From: Nigrospora sphaerica
Taxonomy: Eukaryota > Ascomycota > Sordariomycetes > Amphisphaeriales > Apiosporaceae
DNA: 64,000 bases
Assembly: GCA_018287875.1 (NCBI GenBank)
Contig: JAGVVL010000009.1
Location: 558,001 to 622,000 of the forward strand
Reading direction: 5' to 3'
In this document: one piece after another, positions 15,000 to 25,437 of the stretch
Layout of the letters: every line of letters starts with the position of its first letter
How positions within the stretch are numbered: the stretch's first letter is position 1
The notes under the pieces: generated by a model
What the model saw: only the letters and a program-made list of their open reading frames with translations
What the model was told of the DNA's origin: nothing
The model's database searches: none
Position numbers and translations under genes: made by a program

Positions 15000-17900
15000 A
15001 GACTTATAAAGGTAGTATAGGGTGACGTGGGCGTCCCCTATAGCTCTTAAATTTCCGTCGTTCCCGTTCTATAGGTTAATAAAATCGCTCTAGCTTCCCA
15101 CGATTTTTCTAAGGCTAGAAAAAGCCCGGAATACGTTTGTATCCTTATAAGGTACCGGAAGGTATTGGGATTTCAAGCTTTGTCTGGTTGGTTCGTTCCT
15201 TATATGTCGTGGGATCCTTAGCTGGTGCTAGCTTTTCTTTGTTCTTAGGCGGTCGTCCGCGGCGCCTTTTTAATGCTTTCTGCTAATCGGAACCGGTTGG
15301 TGGTGCCAATAGGTTATCCTAACTCCAAATGTCCTTATCTGCGTCCACCGGCTCCCAAGTTCCGTCCGGGTCTTTAATAAATACCTTTAATCGGTCGCCG
15401 TGGAAGATTCCTCTAATAGGTTGTCCAGTGACGTCTTTCAACTTAAAGCGGTTATATGGCATGATTTCCTCGATCCTATAAGGGCCTATCTATCGGTATT
15501 GGAGCTTCCTATTGTTAAACATGTCGATATGGCGGACGTAGTCGTACATTAAAACCAGGTGTTCTTTCGTTAAGGCTATTAGGCGCATCTTATAGTGACT
15601 CCTTTAATCAATGGCTTGCGCTCTTCGTCTTTATTAGGTGGCAATTGCTTTGCAAGTTGCTTCGATATCCTCGGGTCGTTTTTCCAACATCCGGATCCTT
15701 TACTTTAGTAGCCTATCGTGGTCTATAGTTTTATCCTAATTAAGTACTCGCTATATCGGTATACTGAGTTTAAAAGGCATCAATGGTTCCCTTCTATATA
15801 GGAGGCAGTATAAGGATATGCCGAAATACCTCACCACTGTCCTGTTAGCCTAGATAGCTAAAGGGAGTGCTGCCACCTAGTTGCAACCACTGCCATTCGT
15901 CATTTTCATTAGGCTCTTTGTAATACTCTTGTGCCCTCCCTCGATCAGGCCTTGCGTCTTCGAGCTGTAGGGTGGCCCAGTGCTGACTTGGAAGCCCAAC
16001 GTATTGGCGATCCTCGTGACCTCGCCCTTGTTTTCTAGTCCGCCGTCGACCTTGAGGAGTCGAAAATAACCGTGCTGGTAGATGATTCGACTCTTTAAGA
16101 ACCGTGAAATTGCTAACGAGTTGACCTTCTTAAGTGCCATGGCTTCCAGGTAGCCTGAGGCTTCGCAACGGGCCTCAATAATCGCATTAAATCTTTAACA
16201 GGGTGGCATATATTAGACATCCATAACCCAGGTCGTGAGGATGTCTGCTAGCTCTGTCTATAGCTGGGTGTCGGTAGGTTGCTAGTCGGATACTTTAGCA
16301 CAGCGAAGGCAAGCCGCTTGCCAGTCTCGGATATCCGTGTACATGTTGTCCTACCAGTATAAGTTGGCGACTCGTTTATAAGTGGCATCCCTCCCTTTAT
16401 ATCCGAGGTCCTGGTGTGCTTGCTGGAATATCTCCTTCTTCTAATTAACGGATTCCACCACTCTTCGGATTGGTACTTCGTGCGTTCCTTTCTTAAAGAG
16501 GACTCCGTCCCGGAGGAAGAAGTGACTAGCCTGGGTTCTGAACTTGATCGCTAGCCGGCGTAGGTTCTTTATGGAAGGGTTCTGAAGTCTCGATAGCAAC
16601 TATAGGGTGGTTAAGTAATGGCGGTATTCGTTAATTAAGTTAGGTGCATCCTATGGGTTTACTGTGGTCACCAAATTAATCTGTGTTTCGATAAAGTCGT
16701 CCACGTCCCCTTTAGCCGCATTATCTTTATCATCTGATAGTCCTCTCCCTTTCCGCAACAGCGTGTTAACAATGTGGTTCCGTCTACTAAGGATATGTCT
16801 AACTTCGAATGCAAATAGCTTAATGTAGGCTAGCTAGCGTGTGAGTGGTGCTGAAGGCAAGAGGTTCATGGAGCCGTCGTTCAGCTGGTCCTGTAGGGTC
16901 CTCGCATCTGTCTCTAAAAGGAACTCGTCCCTAAAGAGGTACAACTGTAAGCGGCGTAGAGCCTTCACGATAGCGAGGCACTCTTGCTTTCCCGAGTCGT
17001 ATCTCGTCTCAGCATTATTCCAGCACCCGGATTCGAAGCGAATAGGTCGGTGTTCTCCGTTGATGAGTTGTCTAAGCTCAGCTCCCTAGCCAATTCCGGA
17101 GGCATCGGTCCGCAGGTAGAATTTATACTTACCGTACTCCGGTTTAACGAGTGCTATAGCATTGGCGATCTCAGTCTTGACGACGTTGAGTGCTTCGTCT
17201 TAATCAGAGCCCTATTTATATGGCTTATCCTTCCGTAAGAGTTTAGTGAGTGGCTTTATCTTTTCCGCATATCGGTCGATCCATGCCCGAAAGCAGCCCG
17301 CCAGCCCTAGAAAACTCCTCAACTCGGTGACGTCTCTACAGACGTTCCATTCCATGATCTTAATCACCTTCCTCTCGGGTGGTTTGCGTCCATCGGAGCC
17401 GTATAGGTAGCCCACAATCTTAATCTGCTTCTAATACCAAGTCGATTTTAGTCCGCTAATTGAAACCCCGGCTAGCTCTATATTAAATAGGACAGCATCC
17501 AGGTTCTCGAGGTGTTCCAGCATAAAGCGCCGGATCCCAGGGTAAAGCTCTTAATCGGCGTATCGTGTAGTTAGTCCTTTAACTGGGACATCGTTAAAGA
17601 AGAAGTCGGCCTTTTCTTTTAGTATGTCGAATAGGATTCTTGCTATAACGCGGATGAAGTGTCCTAGGGAATTAGTGAATCCTTAGGGCAGCGTTGTCAT
17701 TCGTAAGACTCCTAGCGGTGTCGAAAAGGCCGTCAAGTCTTTAAAGGCCGGAGCTAAAGCGTAGTAGTTGTATCTAGAAAGGAGATCTAATCCCGAGAGT
17801 ATTTGGCAGTTCGCGAAGGATTCCGCGAATTCGTCGCAGCCTCTTGGTAAAAGTGCGTCTCTGATCGTAACTCCGTTAAGCCTAGTGGCTGAATTGATGA

Positions 17901-18750
17901 GTCTAACGTTGCCGTCCTTCTTTGCGACCACGAACTAGCTGTTCCTATAAGGGCCGTGGCCTTCCTCGAGCCATCCTTTAGCAAGGCGTTTTTTAAGGAC
18001 CTCAATTGCCTTTGGTATCAGCGCCCCTAGGATTAGTACACTCTTAGCTTACCATGCGACGTGCGGTACCGTGCGGATTTCGTATGGGGGTGAGATCTCT
18101 GGCCGAATATGGCCTATATCCATGGTGTCCTAAACTAGGTATACTTCTCGGTTCTGGAGGATTTGCTTAAAAATGGCCGTTTCTTCCGGTGTCATTTCTG
18201 AGGGTTTCAGCTAATCAAGGATTTCCGCCTATCGCTTATCTGTTAGTCGCTCTTTAAGTCCTATAGTAGTGAACCTTAGCTGCATATTCTTTATCGGGCT
18301 ATCTAGCGGCTTAAGTGCAAGCCTGCCTGCGATTCCTTCCAGGGCCTTTTATTTCCACGATGTCAATCCGGCTGGGACTGATCCGTCCGAGGGGTAGTCG
18401 TCCACTGGCTGCACTTTCTAGGCGACTGTTTTATACATGGTGTTAATCTGTTCGGTTGTTCCGTTCTTATAGGCGTGGCTTAAGTGATACTCTTGCTGTC
18501 GTGAAATGTATCTGGGCTGAGGGGGTGAGGGCATCTCCTCGTTCCTAGCTGTGGCCTCCTCGTCCCCTATGTACTTATCTCTCAACCCCTGAAGCAGGAG
18601 TAGGAGCCCGTTATCGGAGATCTTGTTGACGATCGTCTCATCCTTTCCTAGTCGTGGAAGGTCTTAATCAGGTGATTCTACAGCTGTGATCGTGTTGACA
18701 ACTAATTCTGCCAGTACACAGCGTGTAGCCGAGAGAGACAGTTTTGCCAG
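15000..18750 (-). pseudogene. Gypsy pol: RT, RNase H, integrase with GPY-type end
   Basis: One frame carries an RT (IRTVPHVAW region; VAKKDGNVRLIN at 17931; TAFSTPLGVLRMTTLP near 17690), then a catalytic box reading FFND where FLDD is expected. RNase H follows (YLRTDASG; SGKQECLAIVKAL). Integrase has an H2C2-like finger with one His replaced by Tyr (GYKGRDATY...CLRC), the DDE residues (WVMDV, KVDGG, TQGLIEGGHKS), and a GPY module near 15480. An RRGRPPKNK motif resembling an AT-hook lies near 15260. Many TAG/TAA stops occur at likely Trp/Gln codons. The frame differs from that of gag-PR. Confidence 0.85.
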
Positions 18751-21467
18751 CCTGTGATCGCTACTAGGCCGGCTGTCTTCCTCAGTAGCGCGCCTTTTAG
18801 GGAGCCGCCTTCGGTTATATTCCCTTAATCAGCGCTCCTCTTATCGGGGATCACTGGAATATGGAGCTTCGCATTGCCCATGATAAGCTGGGCTATCGGT
18901 GGAGTGCCCTCGGGTACGTTATAAGATATAACCGCACGACTATCGCAGATGAAAGGTAAGCCGAGAATTATATTATAACTGCTATTCTCAGCCTTAACAA
19001 CTTGAAAGGAAGTCCGGATTTTGCGTCCCCCAATCCAAAGGTAGTCGGCTAAGGTCCCTATTGACTTAGTGGGTGCGGAATTTGCCGTCCATCCTCTTAA
19101 GACTGTGCTGGATGCCATAAAAGGCAGGTTGTTCTTCTTACAGTAGGTGTCCACGATGATATTGATCGTGGCTCCGGTGTCCAGCAGACCTCGTACTAAA
19201 GTCTCATCGCCGTTGGGTCCGACTCTCACTAGAAGGCGTCCTAAGGGTCTCGCTGCTTTGATCTCGTCTGGTCTTATGAAGAAGTCGGTCGTGTTGACGG
19301 CATATAGGGAGTCTTAATTAGTGCGCTTCGTAATATTCCGTGTTCTCTACTCTTATCGTAGTTCATTAGCTAGGTGTGCTCCATTAGTAAACCTTACTGA
19401 TCCTTTAGTCGTAGTGCTGTTCCTAGGGTCTCCACTAGTCCTCACAGTGATGCAGTCGGGGTCTTAAGAAGCCCTGCGTGTGTCGATTATTTCTTTAATC
19501 CCTTAATGTTTGTCTATAGCGTCTGTCGCCACCTTTAGCAGTCCTTAGCTAAAATTGGGGACTTCCGTAATTAAGTCTAACTAAGTGACCGTAAACTTCT
19601 TATCGCCAAATTCCTAGAGGATTCGCTTAGTCCATTTGTCGATATCATTTTGATTATACTTTTCCTCTAGTCGCGAGGTAGTCGCGTTGTTATCTCCTTT
19701 CACCTAGCTGTTCGTTAGCTAAGTGGCATCCTTTAAAGCGTACCTGCTATCTTCCAGTTTTACTCTCTTTTCTCCCGCGTTCACTATAACAGCTACTGTT
19801 TCTTCGTCTGGAACTTCCTTAATCGAGGTAATTCGTGGTAGCATAGCTTGCCTTTCCACAACACGCAGGATCTCTCGACTGTCCAAGTCGTGCCCGACGC
19901 ACATGAATTCGAAGTTAACATCTAGTTGACAAGTCGTTTCGCAAGTCTCGACTAAGTTAACGGTTGTTATAGCTGGTTGTGCTTGTCCTTAATTAACGAT
20001 TTGCCTCTTTCTATAATAGGCTGCGAATTCGTTCATGTCCTCTTAAGTGATCAGGTCTCGCTTAAATAGTTCGTTCCTAGCGTGCGCTTGCTGCTGATAT
20101 ATTCCCAGTCTGTTAAAGAAGATATCCATTAGGCACATCCAAATGGCCGGTTTCTTTCGGCGGAGGCAGTCTCCTGAGATCGACTTGTCTAGCCAGTGGC
20201 CTTCTCCTTGTCTGCCCGCTCGGTATCTCTGGGCATCAGCATCCTAGTGTAGGAAGCCTTGCTCGGTACAGTATGCCAACATGGGGCATCGATTGCTCCT
20301 GTGGCTGGGCTCACCGCAAGCATAGCAGTCTCCAGGTCCGTACGTGTTATGTAACTGGACGCTGTTATCCGGGAGGATGCGGTCGTAAGAGCCTCTACCG
20401 CCTCGGCCACCTCTCCTATAGGAGGAAAACCCTGATCCAGGTGCCCCGCGTCGAAAGGAGTCTCGATTAACGACGCCTGCTGTCATCTCTCTTACCTGAA
20501 TGTTGCTGACATAGGGATAGGTCTGTAAGTTGTCTTACAAGTGAGGCGGCTATAACTGCTTCAGTCTTTCGTCGATTAAAGCTTAAATCCGGTTAACCCC
20601 GAGACTTTCGAACTTCTTAGTTATCTCGTCGATTGCATTGTCGATCATCCTGGCGTCCACGCGCGTGTCGTCCTTAGTCATTCTTTCGGTCCTCTCTCTT
20701 TACACGAGGTTCTTCCTATCTGGCATCATCTTCGCAGCACGTATTTTAGCGGCATCAGTATTAAGGGTGTTGCTAAATATGCACTCCTCGATTAACTAGT
20801 CCGAGATATCCTTGAAGGTGTCTTCATATCCTGTAAGCCGGTTCTTCTTAAATAGCATGTGCTGGATATCCGGGTGCAAACGCTTGATCAGACCCTCTCG
20901 CGTTAGTTTAGTGACACCTCCTTATGCTACGGATGCAGCCTTTAAAGCATTGGCGACTTGCTTATGCTCGATAAAGTAGTTGTATATCTCTTAATGGTCT
21001 AACAGCTTAGGTCCAGATTCGAGTTCCGACAACTTCGCGCTTAGGGGAAGCTAGTGTAAGAGGTCCCCTATCTTGAAGTCAGAAAGGAGGCGCTGCTTAA
21101 AATCCGGCCAGGTAGTACACTCCTTGATTGCTAGATGGATCTGGGAGAGTGTTCCTTGACCGATACAGTAGGCCATCAGCTCTGCAATCTTGTCGGTTTC
21201 GGAGAAACGGAACCGCTGGGCGTGTCTCTCCCAGTCTTCTAGGAAGGCCGTGATATTGTTGCCGTCGAACCTCAGGTACGGGTAGTGCCCTAGGTCGGGT
21301 AAGAGTCTCAGGTCCGAGAGTCGTAGGGGTGGATTCCCTTGATCAGGGATACCCTGAGGACTCTCACTCTTAGGAGTGGAAGTGGCAGACATCGTTAGGT
21401 TCGGGGAGGGGTCTATTATACGTGAAGTCTCTTGATCCGCGGCTTGTCTGTTGGATCTGGTGCTCAT
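18716..21467 (-). pseudogene. Gypsy gag-protease
   Basis: Gag starts at the ATG at 21467 (MSTRSNRQAADQE). The open part to 21051 resembles retrotransposon gag (RFDGNNITAFLEDWERHAQRF). A CCHC knuckle, CYACGEPSHRSNRC, lies near 20300-20345. The same frame continues to a retropepsin-like aspartic protease with LLDTGATINIIVD (about 19180) and ends near 18716, where pol begins in another frame. So protease is encoded with gag and pol needs a frameshift or separate start, if this is the original layout. Stops between these segments are RIP-like, for example GAT-TAA where GAT-CAA fits. Confidence 0.8.
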
Positions 21468-21520
21468 GTTGTTTTTCCGTTGTCTGGGAGGATTCTTATA
21501 TAGTCGTCTTGGGATAGCTA

Positions 21521-21580
21521 AGTTCGAGGACCCCCATTCGGGCCCCCCCCACTTTCGGGCCCCCCAAAAATCAGCCAGCG
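21521..21580. repeat. Left terminal inverted repeat, pogo copy 1
   Basis: About 60 bp matching 23322-23381 in inverse orientation with about two mismatches. It contains two similar sub-blocks, each a CATTCGGG/CTTTCGGG core followed by a C run. Confidence 0.92.
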
Positions 21581-21973
21581 AAAACCAGCCCTATCAATAG
21601 AACTTCAAATATAGCCTTAATTAATGATAACTCTAATACACGAACCAGCCTTACTTAGGCTTTCGCTGTCACTCTCTTCATCTAGACCACTTTCGGCTTC
21701 TCCGACCGCTAATTGAGCCCGGTGGATGTCTTCGATATTCGCGAACTTCGAATTGGGGCTCAAATCCACCTTCCTCCTTTTCCTTGGTCTGATAGTGTCA
21801 ATCCTAGCTTCGAGAGCTTGAATTTGCCTTTGAGCAGTAGCTAATTGGACGTTCTTCTTATCAAAGGCCTTTTGGATCTTCCGGAAGAGTAGTCGTTGTG
21901 TGGTTGAGTGTTTAGCTAGCTGGTTCGAAAGCTGTACTTGGTCCTTAAAGTCCGACGTCTTCTTTGGAGTCGA

Positions 21974-23230
21974 CTAAACCACTGTAGAAGTATGGGATGT
22001 CTTTTGAGGTGTTGAGAACTCTCTATTTAAGTAGGATCTCTTCGAATTTGTCGTATCGGGTGTTGATTGTTGTGCATTTTGAATTAAATTCCGACTAAGA
22101 AGCGGTTTAGCCATATTAACCGGCCAGAGACCGGCGGCTTTCCACCCATTCCGGATATTCTGACCGGTAAGGCCGGCTAGGCGAGCCTTCTTATAGCAGG
22201 CAAGAAAATTCCGCTTACCAACTATCGTCGAGTCCGTTAACTGAGTTAGAAATCCGAGCTCTTTCCGGTACGCCGATTTTAAAGAACTGAAAATGGCTAA
22301 ATCGAGAGGTTGGAGGACGTGAGAGGTATGCGGGGGCAAGAAAAGAAGATATATCCGATACGAGAAGCATTGGAACATAAAATCAGTCGTTGTATGGCTA
22401 CCATGGCCGTCCATCACGAGTAGGCGGTACTCGGAAGGGTCCTCGGGGGCGGTATTCGGGATAAAGACCTTCTCGAGCCACTCGAGCGCTGTTTAGTCTG
22501 TAATCCATCCGTTTTCGGTTACAGTGAACTGCCAGCCTCCGAATTGGCTTAAATCGAGCGGGAACCACTGCTGCTGAACTGTCTTGCCCTTAAAAATGAC
22601 TAATGGGGGCAGGGCATGGCCTTAGGCGGAGATGCATTCGATGAAGGACGTCCAGACACGAGAACCAGGCTGCTTCTTTCGGACTGAGCGCTTTTCCGAA
22701 CCTCCAAGTACTATACCGTTAGATCTAGCACCTTCTAAGAGCCCTGCTTCATCCATATTGTAGCGGTTAGCCGGCTTCACCCTCTGGATCTCCGGTAACT
22801 GAAGATACCGGAACCATGGTCGAATTACCTCGACTGAGGCGCCATTAACACGTTGTGAGTCGATGGACCGGCTCTTATGGACCTGTATAGCTGGGTTCCT
22901 GCGTAGGAAGGCCTGCAGCCACCTCTTTCCGAGTGGCTCGCTGTCGCCCTGAGCCCGGAGGATACGTTCGGCGAACTCCTTCACTTGGGCGTGCGAAGGT
23001 GGAAGCCCTAGGGCAGCTTGGGTAAGGATCCAGGTCGTAAGCAACTCTTCCTGGACTGGTCTGAGCCTCTGTTGGTATGCGAACGCATCTGACCTGCTTT
23101 GTTGGCCTCGAAGTCTGTTTTGTAGTGTTGATTTCGGTATACCGTATTCTCGCGCAGTCTGCTTAATTCCGTGCCCACTTGTAACGGAGCTAAGGGCCCT
23201 TTGCATATCTTCTTCGGAATACTGTTTCAT
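21974..23230 (-). pseudogene. pogo/Fot1-type DDE transposase with two nonsense codons
   Basis: The frame has 419 codons. An N-terminal helix-turn-helix (GIKQTAREYGIPKSTLQNRL) and a CENP-B-type region (LGKRWLQAFLRRNP) bind the inverted repeats in this family. The catalytic acids are at NMDE (about 22750), MDGHGSH (22410) and LQPLDLAIFSSLK (about 22290). Two TAA codons, at 22622-22624 and 22493-22495, break the frame, and both fit Gln codons changed by C-to-T. No frameshift is present, so the damage is limited to transitions. Confidence 0.9.
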
Positions 23231-23321
23231 ATTAGCTATAACTGTTATAATATAAGTTTATAGAAAGATTGGACGCCAATTGAGTTCAGAAATAGAAAGA
23301 ACGTCCGAAAGGCCGAAAATT

Positions 23322-23381
23322 CGGTGGCTGGTTTTTGGGGGGCCCGAAAGTGGGGGGGGCCCGAATGGGGGTCCTCGAACT
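23322..23381. repeat. Right terminal inverted repeat, pogo copy 1
   Basis: Inverse complement of 21521-21580; followed by the TA target dinucleotide at 23382-23383. Confidence 0.92.
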
Positions 23382-23383
23382 TA

Positions 23384-24334
23384 ATCGGTTCCTCGAGAAC
23401 CGGTGTGTGACTTGCTTCCTGGCTGGCCCCAGATGTCGGCATTCGCGTACCGGAATCCCTTAATCCGTTCGCTCACCAACAACTTCATATGTCTCTGTTA
23501 AAATCATTAGTCTTATTTGTGTTATCCATTGCAGCGTCTTGAGGGCATAGGAGCTGGTCCCAACTAAGAATGTCAGGAGTAACACGGCAACTCCCATTAG
23601 CCTCTCTGTAAGTTGCCACATTAGGCAGGTCAGTTCGTTAGCTAGGTTAGCCACGGTCAGCGTAAGTTCCCGTTGTTTCTATACCGAGGCATTTCTTCGG
23701 ACACCGACATTAGCCCGGTATCTTTCGGCTTTCTTATTTATCGTGTTCTGTGTTATTTAATTAATAATCTCCACCGCCTTGCGGTGTTTCTTTTCGTAGG
23801 GAGGGGTAACAATATTTTCATCCATACTGGGGGTACTTATCATTCCCGACTTCCAGCTCTTGCCTTATATTTTCCTTAATTCTCCACGTTTATTCTGTTC
23901 AGTTAGTTGTCGCCATCTATCCCAGTTAGTTCTGACTGTTAATTAGGAGGTTCATAGTTTAAGCCTGTAGGGGGGAGCTATGGAATTAAGAAACCCTAAA
24001 CTGTAGGGAGTCTAGTGGAAAGACACGGTCGTGAGGTCGATCCCAAGGGACAATCAGGTGAGGATATCGTTGATCAAGATGATCCTTAACGTAGGGAAGT
24101 AAAAGAAGCTCAAAATAGTCACGAAAAATGAGCGTGAAGTGCCGTAGTAAGAGTAGCAGTGTATTAAAAGGAGGGAAAAAGCGCGCTGTGTCTCTGGCTA
24201 TGAACTGGACTACCGAAGCCTAACTTATACTTGTGTAAACCCTTGATCAAAGCTTACGTAAGAGCCCTGGCCCGGTCTCAATACGCAATTAAAAGAGGAA
24301 GCGCGCAGAAAGAGTGGTCACATAACGAGGTCAG
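23384..24334. other. Gypsy leader / possible LTR, no clear gene
   Basis: This is the continuation of the gypsy element upstream of gag after removing the transposon. A short minus-strand ORF (23654-23460) has one hydrophobic segment (LMGVAVLLLTFLVGTSSYAL) but no other coding sign. I found no matching copy on the far side of pol, so the LTR assignment is unproven. Confidence 0.4.
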
Positions 24335-24524
24335 AGCCGCGCGCGCAGCAGTGTAGCATCTGCGGAAACACCGGACATAATGCGCGCACATATAAAGTAG
24401 ATATAAAAACGTCTGCAGAGTCCGATTCTAAGTAGTTTGAATTGATTTAAGGCGTTATGGTCAAGTAATTGATGGATTCGTCGCGGAGGTGCTAGGAGGT
24501 ACGCAACTCGTATGACATCTACGT
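24335..24524 (+). mobile_element. Relic of the second pogo-type family (3' end only)
   Basis: It is clearly similar to the right end of the 53476-55333 transposon. The shared parts are the knuckle coding segment starting CATCTGCGGAAACACCGG, the following Glu/Ser-rich tail, and the terminal ATGACATCTACGT followed by TA (24525-24526). Only the last 190 bases or so are recognisable. The final Cys codon region of the knuckle is altered here too. Confidence 0.8.
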
Positions 24525-24959
24525 TATTCCTTAGCGGTCAGTTAGTCTAGACGCGCTTAAACCTACACTTCAGCCTAGTATGATATCTTACCTATAGTAG
24601 CATCTCACCGGCGCGATACTATGGGGTAGGTCACCTTCATTACATCCTCGGCTATGCGGCTAGAATTTAGGGCAAGGACCTGTGTCAGGCAGGCCCAGGG
24701 CTTTAACTCAAACCTGTCATTCATTTTAGTGTTATGCCTGGCTGCGGTGGATGGAAGGCCGGGCAGACAGGGGTCGGAGGGGTCGTATTTCCCACGTCTG
24801 CCTTCTGCATAGGTCCCAATCAACCCGCCATTCCGTTTCTCCATCCTGTTCTTCCATGCCACACACTCCCGTCCCTTTCCGTTTTATAGAAATAGCATAG
24901 CATTTAACCCAGTGCCCCACCAAAACAAGTCTTGCCATCTCTCTTGCCCATGCACCACC

Positions 24960-25268
24960 ATGCACGACTAGGACCCCGAGTATCTCCAACCAGGCTTTAA
25001 ACCGTCGTCGGCCACTATGGCGCACCTGCGCAGCATCCTTATCACCCACGACGTGGCCTACCCCTCCAACGCCAGCAAGGCCCAGCTTATGACGCTGGTC
25101 GTGGAGCAGGTTTTGCCCCGCGCCCCTGAGATCCTGGCTGCCCACCGGAATGTCGTACCCTCGGACGAAGGTATCGTCGACGCCGTCGTCGGCCCGACGG
25201 TCAAGGCGCACTCGCGAACGCGGTCCCACGCCAGCTCACGAGCCCACTCGCGTCAGACCTCTATTTAG
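24960..25268 (+). pseudogene. SRC1/HEH2-type inner nuclear membrane protein, 5' fragment
   Basis: From the ATG at 24960 the frame reads the family N-terminus (DPEYLQPGFKPSS, then LRSILITHDVAYPSNASKAQL, VLPRAPEILAAHR, GIVDA). This is the HeH/SAP-like fold at the start of fungal Man1-Src1 proteins, which tether chromatin to the inner nuclear membrane. Codon 4 is TAG (24969-24971) and the frame stops at 25268, far short of the full protein. No transmembrane or MSC domain follows. The 100 bases upstream look like a normal 5' UTR, so the fragment seems to be a partial duplicate. A downstream Met at 25017 could start an 83-aa peptide. Confidence 0.75.
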
Positions 25269-25437
25269 AAGTGAACCGCCTAGACGCGCGAGGGCGGCGA
25301 GTTTCTCTTGCGGAAGGGGTCACTGTCACTGTATGTTCTCACACATATTCAAACTCGTCCTTCATTTTTCACATCACTATTTACGAGATCTAGCACCAGC
25401 TTATCCGCTTATAGTAACAAAGGCCACATATTTAGAC

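Larger units (their letters stand above)
21521..23381 (-). mobile_element. pogo/Fot1-type DNA transposon, copy 1
   Basis: Inverted repeats of about 60 bp begin AGTTCGAGGACCCCCATTCG at both ends, differ at about two positions, and are flanked by TA dinucleotides (21519-21520 and 23382-23383). That is the target duplication of the Tc1/mariner/pogo superfamily. The element is 1,861 bp and encodes one transposase. It interrupts the leader of the gypsy element upstream of gag. Confidence 0.95.
14990..23990 (-). mobile_element. Ty3/gypsy LTR retrotransposon, RIP-damaged, with nested insertion
   Basis: Gag, protease, RT, RNase H and integrase follow one another on the minus strand from 21467 to about 15000. 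A pogo-type transposon (21521-23381) sits just upstream of gag. The sequence resuming at 23384 is the element leader and probably its LTR, but I could not find a matching LTR pair, so the outer limits are uncertain. ORF-Y and ORF-X lie beyond the pol end and might belong to the same element. Confidence 0.75.

Noticed and set aside
24605..25229. Two minus-strand ORFs overlapping the HeH fragment
   Set aside because: They are antisense to a recognised N-terminus and show no family features.
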